This document shows positions 32,801-44,200 of a stretch of 64,000 nucleotides of DNA, piece after piece. Both the position numbers and the translations under genes were made by a program. This DNA comes from Psococerastis gibbosa. Taxonomy: Eukaryota; Arthropoda; Insecta; Psocodea; Psocidae. Below the pieces are notes generated by a model that searched no databases, had not been told where the DNA came from, and saw only the letters and a list, made by a program, of their open reading frames with translations. Numbering within the stretch: position 1 is the first letter of the stretch; each line of letters starts with the position of its first letter. The DNA is taken from the NCBI GenBank assembly GCA_963971405.1, contig OZ020486.1:9571419-9635418 (forward strand), written 5' to 3'.

Positions 32801-34485
32801 GAGCTTAGCGCAGAGCTGCCCCTCGTTCTCATGCATCCGAAGGTAACTCGACTACAGAAAGATGCTTTAACATCTCACTGCTGAGATAGGGACAAGGTTA
32901 TTTAGGATCCTAATTATTGCATGTCAAAATGGGATTTCTAAGCGTGTTTATACACCATGCGGGACTCGAACCCACAATCTATACATTTCGGGGGCATCAT
33001 GTTACTGTTTCCACCAATGGTGCGCCTTATCCAGGTATTAATTGATTTTCTATATGATGGTAATCGAGAAGATTCATATTGTTAGACAGATTAGCACAAC
33101 TAACTATCGAACTGAACCGATCTGTGAGCTACCCAATCGCATAAGGCGTTGTAGGTATTTTCATTTTTCTTGACCCACTTGTAATCAGTCGAGTGTTGCT
33201 GTCCGAATTTTCAAAGTGTACAGAATTATTTTAAAAGGAAGTTGAATCATGTGGCCTTTTGAACCTAAAGTTTGATTTGTCTAAAAAGGTACGTACGTGC
33301 AATCCAACAAATTATTTGGCCACCACTTGTCATTTAACACGATTGATTCCGAAATGGCCGGGTTGAGATAAATGAAACTATCAATTTTTAAGATGAAATT
33401 GACTTAGGCTGAAGGGGCAACCTCATGAGAATATTAAATCCGAACGTAGGCAATCAAGAAAAATCTAGACAATCTACAACAAAGTGCCTATAAGTCAATT
33501 TTATGTTCAAATTTATTAATTAATTGTAAAACCGGATCTGGAGCTGCCTAGGATACATGGTGTGTCTTGAAATCATATCAAAGTGGATGGGATACTTGCA
33601 ACGATAATGAAATAGAATATATGTATATTATGTAAGCTAACTATGGCTGATAGCGGCGAAACGTCAAAGGAAAGAATGCGAAGGTAGGTAGGGTAGTAGT
33701 AGGGTTACAACATAAAAAAAGTAAAACAAGCTGGATGGGCATCCGCAGCGCATGCATGAAGCAGATAAAAGTAGTTCCCTAGTGTAAGCGGGTGGTTCTC
33801 TCCATAAGCCCAACACGTCACTATATAGCTACTTAGATTGCGAGTTAAGCGCGCAAAACTTACTGCGCCGGTGTTCTGTTGTCAGCCCTGCCTGTTGACT
33901 TGCTTTTAATTTCACGCTATTTTCACTTTTTTATGTTGGAACCCAACACCTTGGCAACGTTTCCTTTGCCATTTCCCCCGACTTAAGATTATGGTTATTT
34001 TAATATCGTTGGGGCTGACCACGGAATCGCTGGCGCAAATGTTCTACGCACATGACCTTGGGTCCCTGTCGGTCTTACTAGCTTAATTAATTATTATATA
34101 ATATAATATTATAAAAAATATATAAAAAATTAGTGCCCCTAATGGTGAGTACCTCCCGCTTTGTCTCGGTCACTACTGTCGAATCGTTGATTAACTGAGC
34201 TGCGAATGCCTGTGCCATTTTACCCGCCTGGATACTTGCGTCCTTTACGCCACCTTTAATACCTGCATTTACCTCCTGCAACCACGAATTAAGTACTGTC
34301 TGTAAGCTTAAACATATGTAGGCCTACTCAACTGCTAACCTTATGAACCGCAAGGCTTACTTACAAATGAAATCCTTTTGTTGCAGCCCACTAATGTGAA
34401 TTTCACAGTAAAGGCCGACAGCCAGGCAGACACAGAAACATTCAGAAATGAGACCATGGACCAAGATGGCTGTGATGCCGAATAA
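26899..34485 (+). CDS. Arr1: Visual arrestin (Arr1/phosrestin-2 type)
   Basis: Eight exons (26899-27007, 28494-28684, 29246-29424, 30048-30183, 30521-30678, 31669-31812, 32713-32842, 34387-34485) join in phase to 381 aa, close to the 364 aa of Drosophila Arr1. Arrestins bind light-activated phosphorylated rhodopsin and stop G-protein signalling in photoreceptors. Family landmarks: [10 protein letters not shown] with the phosphate-sensing lysines, [48 protein letters not shown], the lariat loop [15 protein letters not shown], and VSYSVKVKL. The short acidic tail ([11 protein letters not shown]) resembles the Arr1 tail. Beta-arrestin features such as a long clathrin-box tail are absent. The genomic copy is intact; the introns carry SINE, MITE and palindromic repeats. 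Expression would be expected in the eye. Confidence 0.93.
28930..29165. repeat. MITE copy related to 33701-33953
   Basis: Shares, in opposite orientation, the blocks GGGAAATGGCAAAG, GGGTTCCAACATAAAAAA, CAACAGGCAGGGCTGACAACA and GCACTGCGGATGCCCA with the element at 33701-33953. Lies in arrestin intron 2. Confidence 0.65.
29459..29655 (+). repeat. tRNA-like SINE with poly-A tail
   Basis: Body CGACTTCGATGGCCAGGTGG with an A-box-like TGGCCAGGTGG (29477-29487), then CTTTACACGCCATGCGATC and a conserved tail TTAAATTGTTTGTATGCGAT ending in about 23 A residues. Nearly identical to 41544-41740; diverged copies lie at 17310-17470 and 45357-45530 (reverse). Inserted in arrestin intron 3. Confidence 0.75.
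30884..31120. repeat. Rearranged palindromic-family copy in arrestin intron 5
   Basis: Holds GCAGTAGAATCCGGGAT, TTCCAAACGTTTCGTCAAC, CTGCAAAGGCTTTCACGGCC and a mini-palindrome around AACCAGTAGAATC / GATTCTACTGGTT, followed by the TTGTATCTCGGAGGCTCAGCAG end. It appears to be two copies joined head to head. Confidence 0.65.
31997..32420. repeat. Two direct partial copies of the GGTACACACGGAC MITE
   Basis: GGTACACGCGGACGATTCGAACG near 32000 and GGTACACACGGATGGTTCGAACG near 32240 start two head-to-tail partial copies; both contain GAAATGGGCTTGG- or ACAAATGGGTTG-like interiors and the GTGCGGTCGGCTTTC block. Lies in arrestin intron 6. Confidence 0.5.
32945..33030 (-). repeat. tRNA-like fragment (SINE remnant)
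   Basis: The minus strand contains GATTGTGGGTTCGAGTCCCGC, a T-arm with a good B box, preceded by an arm resembling an A box (TTGGTGGAAACAGTAAC). The acceptor stem does not pair convincingly, so a functional tRNA is unlikely. Lies in arrestin intron 7. Confidence 0.45.
33701..33953. repeat. MITE with GGGTTACAACATAAAAAA termini
   Basis: Left end GGGTTACAACATAAAAAAAG and right end CTTTTTTATGTTGGAACCC are inverted. The interior contains ATCCGCAGCGCATGCATGAAGC and TGTTGTCAGCCCTGCCTGTTGA. A second copy is at 28930-29165; a piece at 34150-34270 resembles its flank. Lies in arrestin intron 7. Confidence 0.65.
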
Positions 34486-35078
34486 AAGAACAACATGCAG
34501 TGGAATACCATGTTTTATATTATAAACCTGTGTATTATTATAATGGTCTGCTATGTACAGTTCAGACCGAATTGGCATTGAACGCTTTGCCTCCATTATT
34601 TTAAAAAATTAATTGATACTAATTAAATATTTACAGAGATTGATGACTAGTTGGTAAAGCGACCACAAAAAAATCCGCAGAGCTGCATACAACTGGAAGC
34701 AATCAGCTATTTAGGCCCAATTCACACATTTCTACGCGACAGATGTACGCTGGGAGATCAGTCATTGGAGCAAATGGGTTGGGGAGAAAACACATGAGTC
34801 CACATCAATAGATTTCTCTCTGCTGAGCCTACGCTGGTGCACGGTTTACCCCAATTCATCCAATAACGGAACTCCCAGCGTATCTGCCGCGTATAAATCG
34901 GTTCACGCGCCATTTTACTGTATTTCACTAGTGTTAATTTCATTTTTTTTTCATTTACATATTAAAAACAAGATTGACTATTTAAAAATTGGTTGATGAT
35001 GATTTGAACATGGAGCCTGGCGTGTGAACCGGGTGCATCACAACTTCACAAAACCAACGAGATATTTAAATACTGGGA

Positions 35079-35246
35079 GGCCTGGTACACATGGACGATT
35101 CCGCACGGTGTTTCCATAGACACTCCAGCTCATAGTAATCTTCTGAAGTAGACTCTGTGGTTTTGCACCAACCATTCACCAAGCCCTATGGCTACAATGG
35201 AAAAAGAAGTCGGCAGCTGGCGACTCATCCGTGTGTACCGGGCCTG
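35079..35246. repeat. MITE with GGCCTGGTACACATGGAC termini
   Basis: Left GGCCTGGTACACATGGAC and right TCCGTGTGTACCGGGCCTG are inverted. The interior has the blocks CAACCATTCACCAAGCC and TAGACTCTGTGGTTTTGC, that is, the family interior in reverse orientation relative to 19494-19727. 168 bp, non-coding. Confidence 0.72.
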
Positions 35247-37052
35247 AATAAGTATTGCTTGCAATGGAGCTACCTGACTAATTTTAATCTCGCTGACGAG
35301 GACAGTGGAGACCATTGGAGCATTATTACTTAGGTAATGTATTTTCCGTCTGTAAATGATCAATAATTCACTTTACTATACTAGGTACAAAACAGTAATG
35401 ACACTACCTGTAAAAATAGAACAAGGTACCCGTAAAGCATTGGAATGCAAAAGGAAAGCGGTATCTTCAGTTCATTATGGTATTATGATTGTTAAAATTC
35501 AATAAGCAACGCAGGCCTGGTTATCAATTTCACTAAGTTACATGTTGAGTAAACAAACATTTAGCATACGAAGTTAGATCCCTATGTGTAGGCATTGCAT
35601 AATTTTGTTATGGCTGTGACTTCATACATTCTGTAGATAATTATCTAGCCTACTAGTAGTGTCTTTTTTCGTATTTTTGGATATGTTTTGGTCTTGGGGC
35701 CTACTGTGCCCCCTGTTGAGTATTGCCGCTACTTGTTCCTTAAGACCTTTTTCCTTAGTGAAGGGCTAGGATATAACGGGAATTCGACCCTTTTCAGGTT
35801 AAACTATTCTTAGCTCAGATAGCTTCGCTATAGTCCGGGTATGCTTTACCATAAGGAAGCAGCTCTGCTTCCAAGGGGAAGGAAACACCGATCATCTATT
35901 CAGCTGCAATGGCATAGAGATAGCAAACCGAACTACGACAGAGGAGGGAATGACTCAGCTCTTCTATGCGGCAAGGCCAAGGACGGGCGTTGGCTGATGA
36001 AAAACAGCAGCCGCCTCACACAATCGTTAACTCCCATCAGACCAGCAAGTGGTTTGCTTCCTGACAGCTTTAGGCAATCTCTAAAATGTACACGGTCATT
36101 GAGAACATGAGACATAGGAGAAATAATAATGTGCACAGAGTTCAATTTGCTCACACCGCAGGTTTCTACAAGTCAATATTTCCAACTGTGTTTCTACAAG
36201 CTATGCCAATGGCTATCCATACAGCAGACTCTATTACACAGTCAAATAAATCATCTATCACAGAGGGATCTTATCCGCGAGTTAATGTTAGTTTCCTGTC
36301 TCATATTTGATATTGCTATAACGGATTTATTTAGTAAACTCTACTATACAATAGTCTTTCGATGAATTACTTGGCTTAAACAAAGTTTCGTAAATGCCTC
36401 CACCGTCCTTAAACACTATTATACTATAATAGCTTATGCTTCATAATGCGAATCAGCCTCAACTTTAAGGTAAAAGGACATCTAGACCGTATGTCAATAT
36501 AAAGAGGGAACCGGACAGTTTTGAAAAGAAGTGACAAGTACAACTCGAGAAATGAACCTCATTCGTATAGAAATTCAAAATTCCGGCTATACATGTAGCC
36601 ATAGTCGCGGCTGCCATTTGTCAGAGCTTGGGCAACTCCCTCACCGAAGTGAGAAACATTGTGGCGGTGGTTCTTGAAATGGGGGCGGGATCGTTCCTGA
36701 GACGCCTGATCAAGGAGTCGGACTCTACAGTCCGTATCCATATCCGTACCCATCTTTTTATTGCCATAATCGGCTGCTGCAAACAGATTTAAAACGTACT
36801 AGTCTTAAACAGATTTTTTTCAGAATGGCCGTTATGCTTTTTCAATGTTGCACTTTGGCTTAGGATTATGGCCACTTTGTGCTTAGGATTATAAAAGTAG
36901 GAAACTACAAAACTTATATAAAAATCAGCACTTACACTAGGCGCCTCTGAAATTTCACGAACCTATGCCACCATTCGTTTAACACAGCCCTACAAAGATT
37001 CAATACAGTTATAGGTAAGGGACACTGTTTTTTGGGGACTAATCATGTGATT

Positions 37053-37256
37053 GCAAATCAGCACAAACAGTAATTATACATTATTTAGTTCATAGCTGCT
37101 ATGCCACAGCAAAAGTCAGATTTCTCGTTACTGAGAAATGTTCTACTATTGGATGATTCGCAAATCAACACAAACTGTAATTATATATTATTTAGTTGCT
37201 ATGCCACAGCAAAAGTCAGATATCTCGTTACTGAGAAATGTTCTACTATTGGATGA
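37053..37256 (+). repeat. Two-copy tandem repeat, unit about 105 bp
   Basis: Units at 37053-37159 and 37160-37256 share GCAAATCA(G/A)CACAAAC, TATTTAGTT, GCTATGCCACAGCAAAAGTC and TCGTTACTGAGAAATGTTC, with a 9-bp indel and a few substitutions. A recent local duplication in non-coding DNA. Confidence 0.85.
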
Positions 37257-40200
37257 AATATTCGTAAAATGTACTTACAATATCTAGCATACAATTAGAG
37301 AAAATAAATAATTTAAACAAAAATCAGGTCCGGTACTTTTAAACCTGAATTCATGCAAACCATTGTTTTATACCATCTACCTATGTTGGAAGTCTCTTAA
37401 TTAGCGTTAGTTTTTTTGAAACCTAAGACGATTTCTAAGGTACAAGACTAACAAATTCAACTCTCTCATTCACAAGTAATGAGCACCGAGAGCAGAATGT
37501 ATTATAACCTATTATGGTATAACTTTTTCTCAATTTTTTCACACAATAACCAACTATACTAAAAAAAATTAACACTGATTACATCAGTCTTCTTCAACTT
37601 CCCAAAGGAAGACAGATGCATTTCAAATGAGGTACATTCAAATTTTATTTTAAGCATTTTAATTGAAATTAGCTTATAAACTCAGCAAAAAAAAATACAC
37701 AATGAACATTGAACAATTGATTGCATTCTAATGGACTTGACATTGAAGCGTCAAACTAGAGGATTCTATTTTTTTTAAGTTATATGTACAATGGAAATAA
37801 TATTTGTGTCAAATCATTATCTGTAGCCTATAGCTCAAAACCAAGTTGCCGTGACGTTCTCTAGCTTTCCTTTATAACGGAAACCACCTTGATATTTAAG
37901 TAATAAGCTGCTTGTTTAATAGGAATATTAACTACTAACCATCTGCATGAAATACAGTAAAGAAAGCAGAAAGGTAGCAATGAATTTGAATTTATCATGC
38001 TTTATAGACGCCGAAACGCATAATTTTTAATTGATACCGTAGTTACTGACGCGCTTTAATATTGGATATGGAGTGACTTACTACAGAAAATGGGCTTTTG
38101 CAATTTTAACGTTAATTAAGACTGATGAAGGTACTGCAACTATTTCGCAGAACATCAGCAAACTTCAGATAAAATTGTTTGTTTCCTTCAAAAAGTGTCA
38201 AATTTCGAAATATCGTAGAGTAGACAATCAATTTCAATTGTATAACACTTTATCACGCTGTATTTATTTTATAAGTTAAAATAACGACTATTGAATGAAC
38301 ACCTTTTGAGGCATAATCAGCCGAATTCATGAAAAAAAGTATTTACGTCAGTAGTAAAATGTAGAAGAGGCAAAGGTATGAACATGCGCTTCAGTCAAAT
38401 TCATAACCAATAACTTATGCTCATTAGCATTTGCTTCCTGACCTCGAGAAACAGGCGACGCAAGGAAATGCTTGAAATTACTAATTTCTCCTTAAGCAAG
38501 TACTCTTGTTCAAAATTTGTATGAAAAGAAATACAAGCATATTGCTATTAGGCGAAGTATAAGCGTATGCTTTTTTTTATGGATTCGGCTGAATGATTAA
38601 GGCTTTAAATACATAAATACACTATGTATATTTAGAGTCCTAATAATGATATGAAATGTTTTTCTTAGTAATCATAAAAGATCAAAATGCAATTCGGGCA
38701 AAGCTATTGTACATTCACAATATAAAAATGTAAATTTAAGATACGGTAATAATATACATTAAATTAAAATTAGTTAAAAAGGAAGAAATTCGGCTCCAAA
38801 ATACCAATTAGAATATCTAGAGGCAAAAATTACAAAATTATTGAGCACATTAATGTAATTAAGGTATCTATTACATGTGCTTAACACAGTACTTTCGAGA
38901 CATTTTTATATTGAGTAAAGCATATGCGCAGCCAGAGTAGTGGTACAAGTTTTTAAAGAACAAATACAATCATAAATTTCCTGGTTTCAAAGATACCTAC
39001 TGTAGCTGTCAGTATTCATTAAATGTGCCAATTGACTAAAATCATGACAATGGCATTTAAAAGTAATGAGCTGCAGTTGCAACCTGTTGGATCTATGACG
39101 AAAAAAGGTACAAAACAAGATTCACGACCATCCCAATGCAATGACATATTTTTCGCTTCCCCTAAAAAAGTGACACTTCGCGTTTCTGAGCCTCCCTTCT
39201 ACACTGTTAAATAGTTAGCTATCAAACAATTTTTTGTTATTTTATTTAGAAAATGTTAATACAAATTTTAAAATATCTTAAAACATTCCCTTGAGACAAG
39301 CAATGTTAATAAAGTACTATAAGAAAATGAGGTTCAAGTACGAGTGAGAGACTTTTATCAAAATAACGAAGAAAATGTGAAAGCTTTTGGCGGGTAACAA
39401 AAAGTGAAGGTCACAAGAAAAGTGTTTAACTAATTAAATTGTTTGTATGCGATTGACCTTTTTATAAGAAAATACATTTTTTTTTTAATTTAAATTAAAA
39501 ATGGAAACTAACTATTTTTAGAATGCAAAGGGCTATTCTAAAATTGTTTTGTTTACATTTTTAACTTCGGTAATAATTTAACTTGGTACCTCGTGCTTCA
39601 GTAAAAAATTCATACTGAGCTGACTTGGCCACCATTTCTAAGATACGATACAATTTTCCCAGTTGACTTACATTTTTCACTGTATTTAAATTTTTTGGAA
39701 ATTAATCATAACTTTTTGCTGCTTCAGTTAGCCGGCTCAGTAATACCTTCAGAATCGTGTTGACACATGAACATGACATGACACATGGTCGAGTGAAACT
39801 AAAGGCGAATTGAGTATACAAAGTTTGCTTCTTTCACGGCCCAAAAAAATGCAAAAAAAAGAAAAATTAGAACCTTTTACTTCACAAATGTAGCAACAAC
39901 GTAAAAGAAAAACTTATCTGGGAATACGTGTAATTTATCAAATATAAACCCAATGGATTGTAAATTGGCTTTCAAAAATAAAAGCAAATCAAAATTTTAA
40001 TCACAAATTTTTAGTCAATATAGATTAATAGTTGTTCATTATTACCAGTGGCAGCTCGTCCGTAAGGGCACTGGGGCAGCTACCCTCCTTAAAAAAATGC
40101 CCTAAAATGTTACTAAGTTATACGAAAAAACTGATACAATCGAATTGTGAAATTGTGCATTGTGTTATTTCATAAATAACTAAAAATGCCAGCGCTGGGG

Positions 40201-41208
40201 CACCAAGCGAAAGTACCCCGGGACCCCCATTGATATTGAGAACGGAATGCTAAGAAGACCCATAACTGCGCTTCTTGTGTTATTGTAAACAAAGCTGTCA
40301 AAATATTTAATTTGATTGTTGTTTACATTCAGAGCTGACTACTTAAATCTTAAATGTAGGGCAATTATTAAGGGTCCAATGACTAAAGCAGCATCACAGT
40401 GTGATGATCCAAGTCATATGTTGATGTTTTGATTCATGTGAATAATACAATTGTTTGTGTTGGGTATTTGTCGAGCTTCGGCCATGATATTGTAGATATA
40501 TCAGACCTTCTGCCCTTTTGGTTTCAGAAACAACGAGCCACCACTATTTGTTATATAAGCTAGACATAGGCAGAACTTGGAGCGGATTAGTTTTAATATC
40601 GTATTTAAATAGTTTAAATAATTCCCGAGGTAAGTTACTCTGTTTCGATTGTGAAGATTTTGCTTCGAGGAGTAAACGTGGGGCTTAGTTAATGGAACAA
40701 ATGGAATATGGTAGGTTATAAATACCTTGTCCATTCCTTAGGTCTTCTTTGCATGAATTGCACTGGATATCTTTTGTCATTAATCTAGATCCTCAGCAGG
40801 CCTAGTATTACCAAAAGCTGTTAACATTCGTGGGTCTGTCTTATATAGAACTCAAGTGCAACTTTTATTACAGGATATGACGTCTCTGTCTTATAAATCA
40901 ATAAGAACACTGAACGTCGACTGCCCGCCACTATGGAAGTTGATCTACTTATTTGCGACTTGAAGAATTAATAGCTTAACGCCCGGTCTTCTAGGTTTAT
41001 AACGAACTGACATCAGATCCAGTAAAACGAAAGCGGCACTATAAATCACGTCAGGACTGTAGTAAACATACACAAAAGCTCATGACTCTGTCTTCTGGCA
41101 CTTGGCGGTACTACGCGGCTTCAGCAATGGTCATCAGGGGGGCCGGAGTTCGTACTGCGTGTGTCGGCCGCTGGTAGTGCGCCTCCAGCAGGGGACCCGC
41201 GGTCTCGA

Positions 41209-44200
41209 TTAAACCTGGGGGCCGCCGGGCTTGGGGAGCGGCCGCACCAGGTACAGCTTCTCGCCCTGCTTGTTGGTGTAGATGGGCGCGCGCTGGTAGT
41301 GATCCACCAGTTGGTCGAGCGTGTGGAACTTGCGCTGCCCGATGCAGTAGAGGGCGCCCTCCACGTGCACGCGGAAGTGCTTGTTTCTGCCTGGTGCTTT
41401 TAACGATACCGAGTAGTCGCCAACCTGGTAAGACACAAAGCCGTTAACGCATTTTATTTATAGAAAAGGTCCGAGAATATAGCTAGAGGAAAAAATAGAG
41501 TGTAACGCCTTGCCTAACCTGGTAATATGGTAATAGCATGAGCCAAATCGACTTCGATGGCCAGGTGGTAACGTGCTTGCACTTGTGCGAGTCTTTACAC
41601 ACCATGCAGTCGGAGACGGGTCGTACTCATCACGGGTAATAACCTACAGAGGCGACTGAAAAGGTCAATTGGATACATTCATTAAATTGTTTGTATGCGA
41701 TTTATCTTTTTATAAAAAAAAAATAATAATAATAATAATTTGAATGTTTTGTCGGAGGCTCCGCAGTAATTGACATCCGAGATACAATCTTAGAAGTCTA
41801 CGCAGTGCTACTGAAGATGTCGACGAACGAAACGTTTGGAAGTACGATCTCAGATCGACCACGGCCTATCATCCCAAATTCCACTGCTTGATCATGTGAC
41901 TCCGTGAAAGTATTTGTAATTATATTATATAAGGAAAGGTTGACTTAACATGGTTTCAACAAAGTTTGCTCATGCTATGACCAAATGAAGACGGAAAAGA
42001 CCAGGTGATGCCTAAAGGCGTTACAAGAGGGAATACGATGAAGAGGAAAACCAAGGAAGAGATACATGATGAAGACCTTAGAGGAACTGTTGAATAATCA
42101 AAAGTGGAAATGTGGAGGCTCACGTATCATACCCGGGCAACTAGAGCTAATGATTATGATGATGCTGGCCATAGATATAGTACGTGAGTCATATTTTTCT
42201 TTATATGCCTCTTCTACCGAAGATTGGCGAGCGTCGTGGCACTTTGGACCATGGAGACTGCTGTCAGAAAAGGGAAGTCATGCTCTTGCGAAATCAGTGC
42301 TCGGGTTTTTCAACCAGGATCATTTTCTTCTGCCGAGAGCCCTCAGCCTTCTATCTTGGAGATCGTGTCCATGATGCTGAGGCCCTGAGGCGAACGGATA
42401 CAGAAGCCAAGTTGCTGCGGATGGTTGAGAAACGGAATCATAATCATAATGTCTGGAAGGACGTTTTTTATGAACCTAGGCCTACTTATATCGGTCCCTT
42501 GTCTACTGCCAACGACCCCATGGATTTCGGACATTATTTATATTGTTTCCGTAAGAATTTTGGGCTATTGGCAAACTCGAAGTCAACTTACACCGGCTAC
42601 AAGCGATAATGGACAAGCTGTGACGAGCTTACCATTGGGGCAGTGCAACAGGTGGAAGCATGACTTAACCATGTATAGAAGCGCGTCTGAGAAACGGAAA
42701 CTAACATACTTCGGCCATGTGACGCGGAACGAAAAATATCAGCTTCTGTGTTATAATCCAACGGAAGACAGAAGGACCGAGGGCTACCGGCAGAAGAGCA
42801 TCCTGGTTGAAAACCGAAAACCCTGCGGCAGTGGTTTGGCAAGAGCACGACTTCTTTTCAGAGCAGCAGTCTCCAAGGCCAAAATTGCCAATAGAAGCGC
42901 GTCTGAGAAACGGAAACTAACATACTTCGGCCATGTGACGTGGAACGAAAAATATCAGCTTCTGTGTTATAATCCAACGGAAGACAGAAGGACCGAAGGC
43001 TACCGGCAGAAGAGCATCCTGGTTGAAAACCGAAAACCCTGCGGCAGTGGTTTGGCAAGAGCACGACTTCTTTTCAGAGCAGCAGTCTCCAAGGCCAAAA
43101 TTGCCAATCTTCTCTAGCAGAGGCATAGAAAGAAGAAGTACCCCTAATGAACTTACGTTAGTTTCGCTGTCACGTATAAGGAAGTCGCCATCATGGCCAT
43201 GCTGATTGAGTATGGTGTCGCATTGGGCACGCGTGATGCTGCCGTAGTACCAGCTCTTGCCCACCAGGTGCGGCCGGTCCATTCCATCGGGTGGCCTGCG
43301 GTCCGACGAGTCGGCGTGTTCACCGCCCGAGCCACTCCCGCTGCCACCAACGCCGCGCTCCCGGAACGGCTGCGTCAAATACTCACTCAATTCCTGTGTC
43401 AGAGGCATCGCGTTAATAGATGGGACAAAGGGGGACAAGTATGGATAAACAGAAATAATAATAGTAAACAAAAAGTAACCCAGTGTAGGTTGGGATGTTA
43501 GAGTGGAGGTTAGGACGTAGGAAGAGAAAGGATGAATAAGACGGCAGCTCCTAATGCCACTGACATACTAAACTTGCTTGCAATTAATATAATCCAACAC
43601 CATTAAGCTATGCACGCAAAGACGTTCCAATAAACACGGCTAGAAACGATCCAAGAACCAGCTACCATGTTGGACTGTTGTTTCAAAAGAAAATGGACCC
43701 CCGGACCGCCACTTTTTTTGTTCATGTACAAAGCCACATTTCTCATGAACTTTCAATCATAGTCATAAATGAGACATAATAAAGTAGAAGAAATGTTCCT
43801 CTTCACTTTAATATATGTACCATAACACCCAGGGGCGGAAAGTTGGCGGGGGCACGGTCCGTCTGGCCCCCGGCAGCTCCTTTTGAAGGGGGGGGGGGGG
43901 GCCCCAGCCTCAAGCATTGTAAGACGTGGTCCATGGAGGCCCCCCTGTTTGCAGCAAATGAATCTAAGCATTCCTTTGTTAGCTTATTTGTAAAATCTAC
44001 AGCTTACTTTACTACTATTACAATGCGTAAAACCCTACTATTTTGTACCCCCGAGCCGCCCTCTTTGGTTAAATGCAACCTTTAAAGAATACACTAGATA
44101 CAATTGAGTTCTCTAGAAAACAATTTACACTAGACAGAGTCCCAGACGCCACAGCCCCAAAAACTCCTGGCTACGCCCTTGAGGGCCTACAAGTATCAAA

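Larger units (their letters stand above)
34486..41208. other. Gene-poor interval between arrestin and Nck (convergent 3' ends)
   Basis: No gene is recognised in 6.7 kb. Contents: part of the GGTACACACGGAC MITE family at about 34710-34870 and a full copy at 35079-35246; a dispersed block at 36025-36105 (TCAGACCAGCAAGTG, ATGTACACGGTCATTGAGAACAT) that also occurs near 15390, 18210 and 46100; a tandem pair at 37053-37256; a SINE tail near 39430-39470. The 3' UTRs of both neighbours must lie here. 37.3-40.9 kb is AT-rich and featureless to me. Confidence 0.45.

Noticed and set aside
32945-33030. Possible tRNA gene on the minus strand
   Set aside because: B box present but the acceptor and D arms do not fold convincingly; treated as a SINE remnant.
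35841-36365. Overlapping open frames of 70-90 codons
   Set aside because: No recognisable domain, no splice context, and overlap with a dispersed repeat block.
37053-37256. CRISPR-like or satellite array
   Set aside because: Only two units without spacers; the genome is eukaryotic.
41161-41403. Plus-strand frame of 80 codons in GC-rich sequence
   Set aside because: Antisense shadow of the Nck SH2 exon.
42425-43117. A 230-codon open frame that looks like a gene
   Set aside because: It is made of two tandem LINE tail units preceded by unrelated sequence; no initiation context or host domain.
42917-43471. Long minus-strand frame containing part of the SH2 exon
   Set aside because: Only 43393-43157 is coding Nck; the rest is intron read-through into the complement of the LINE tail.
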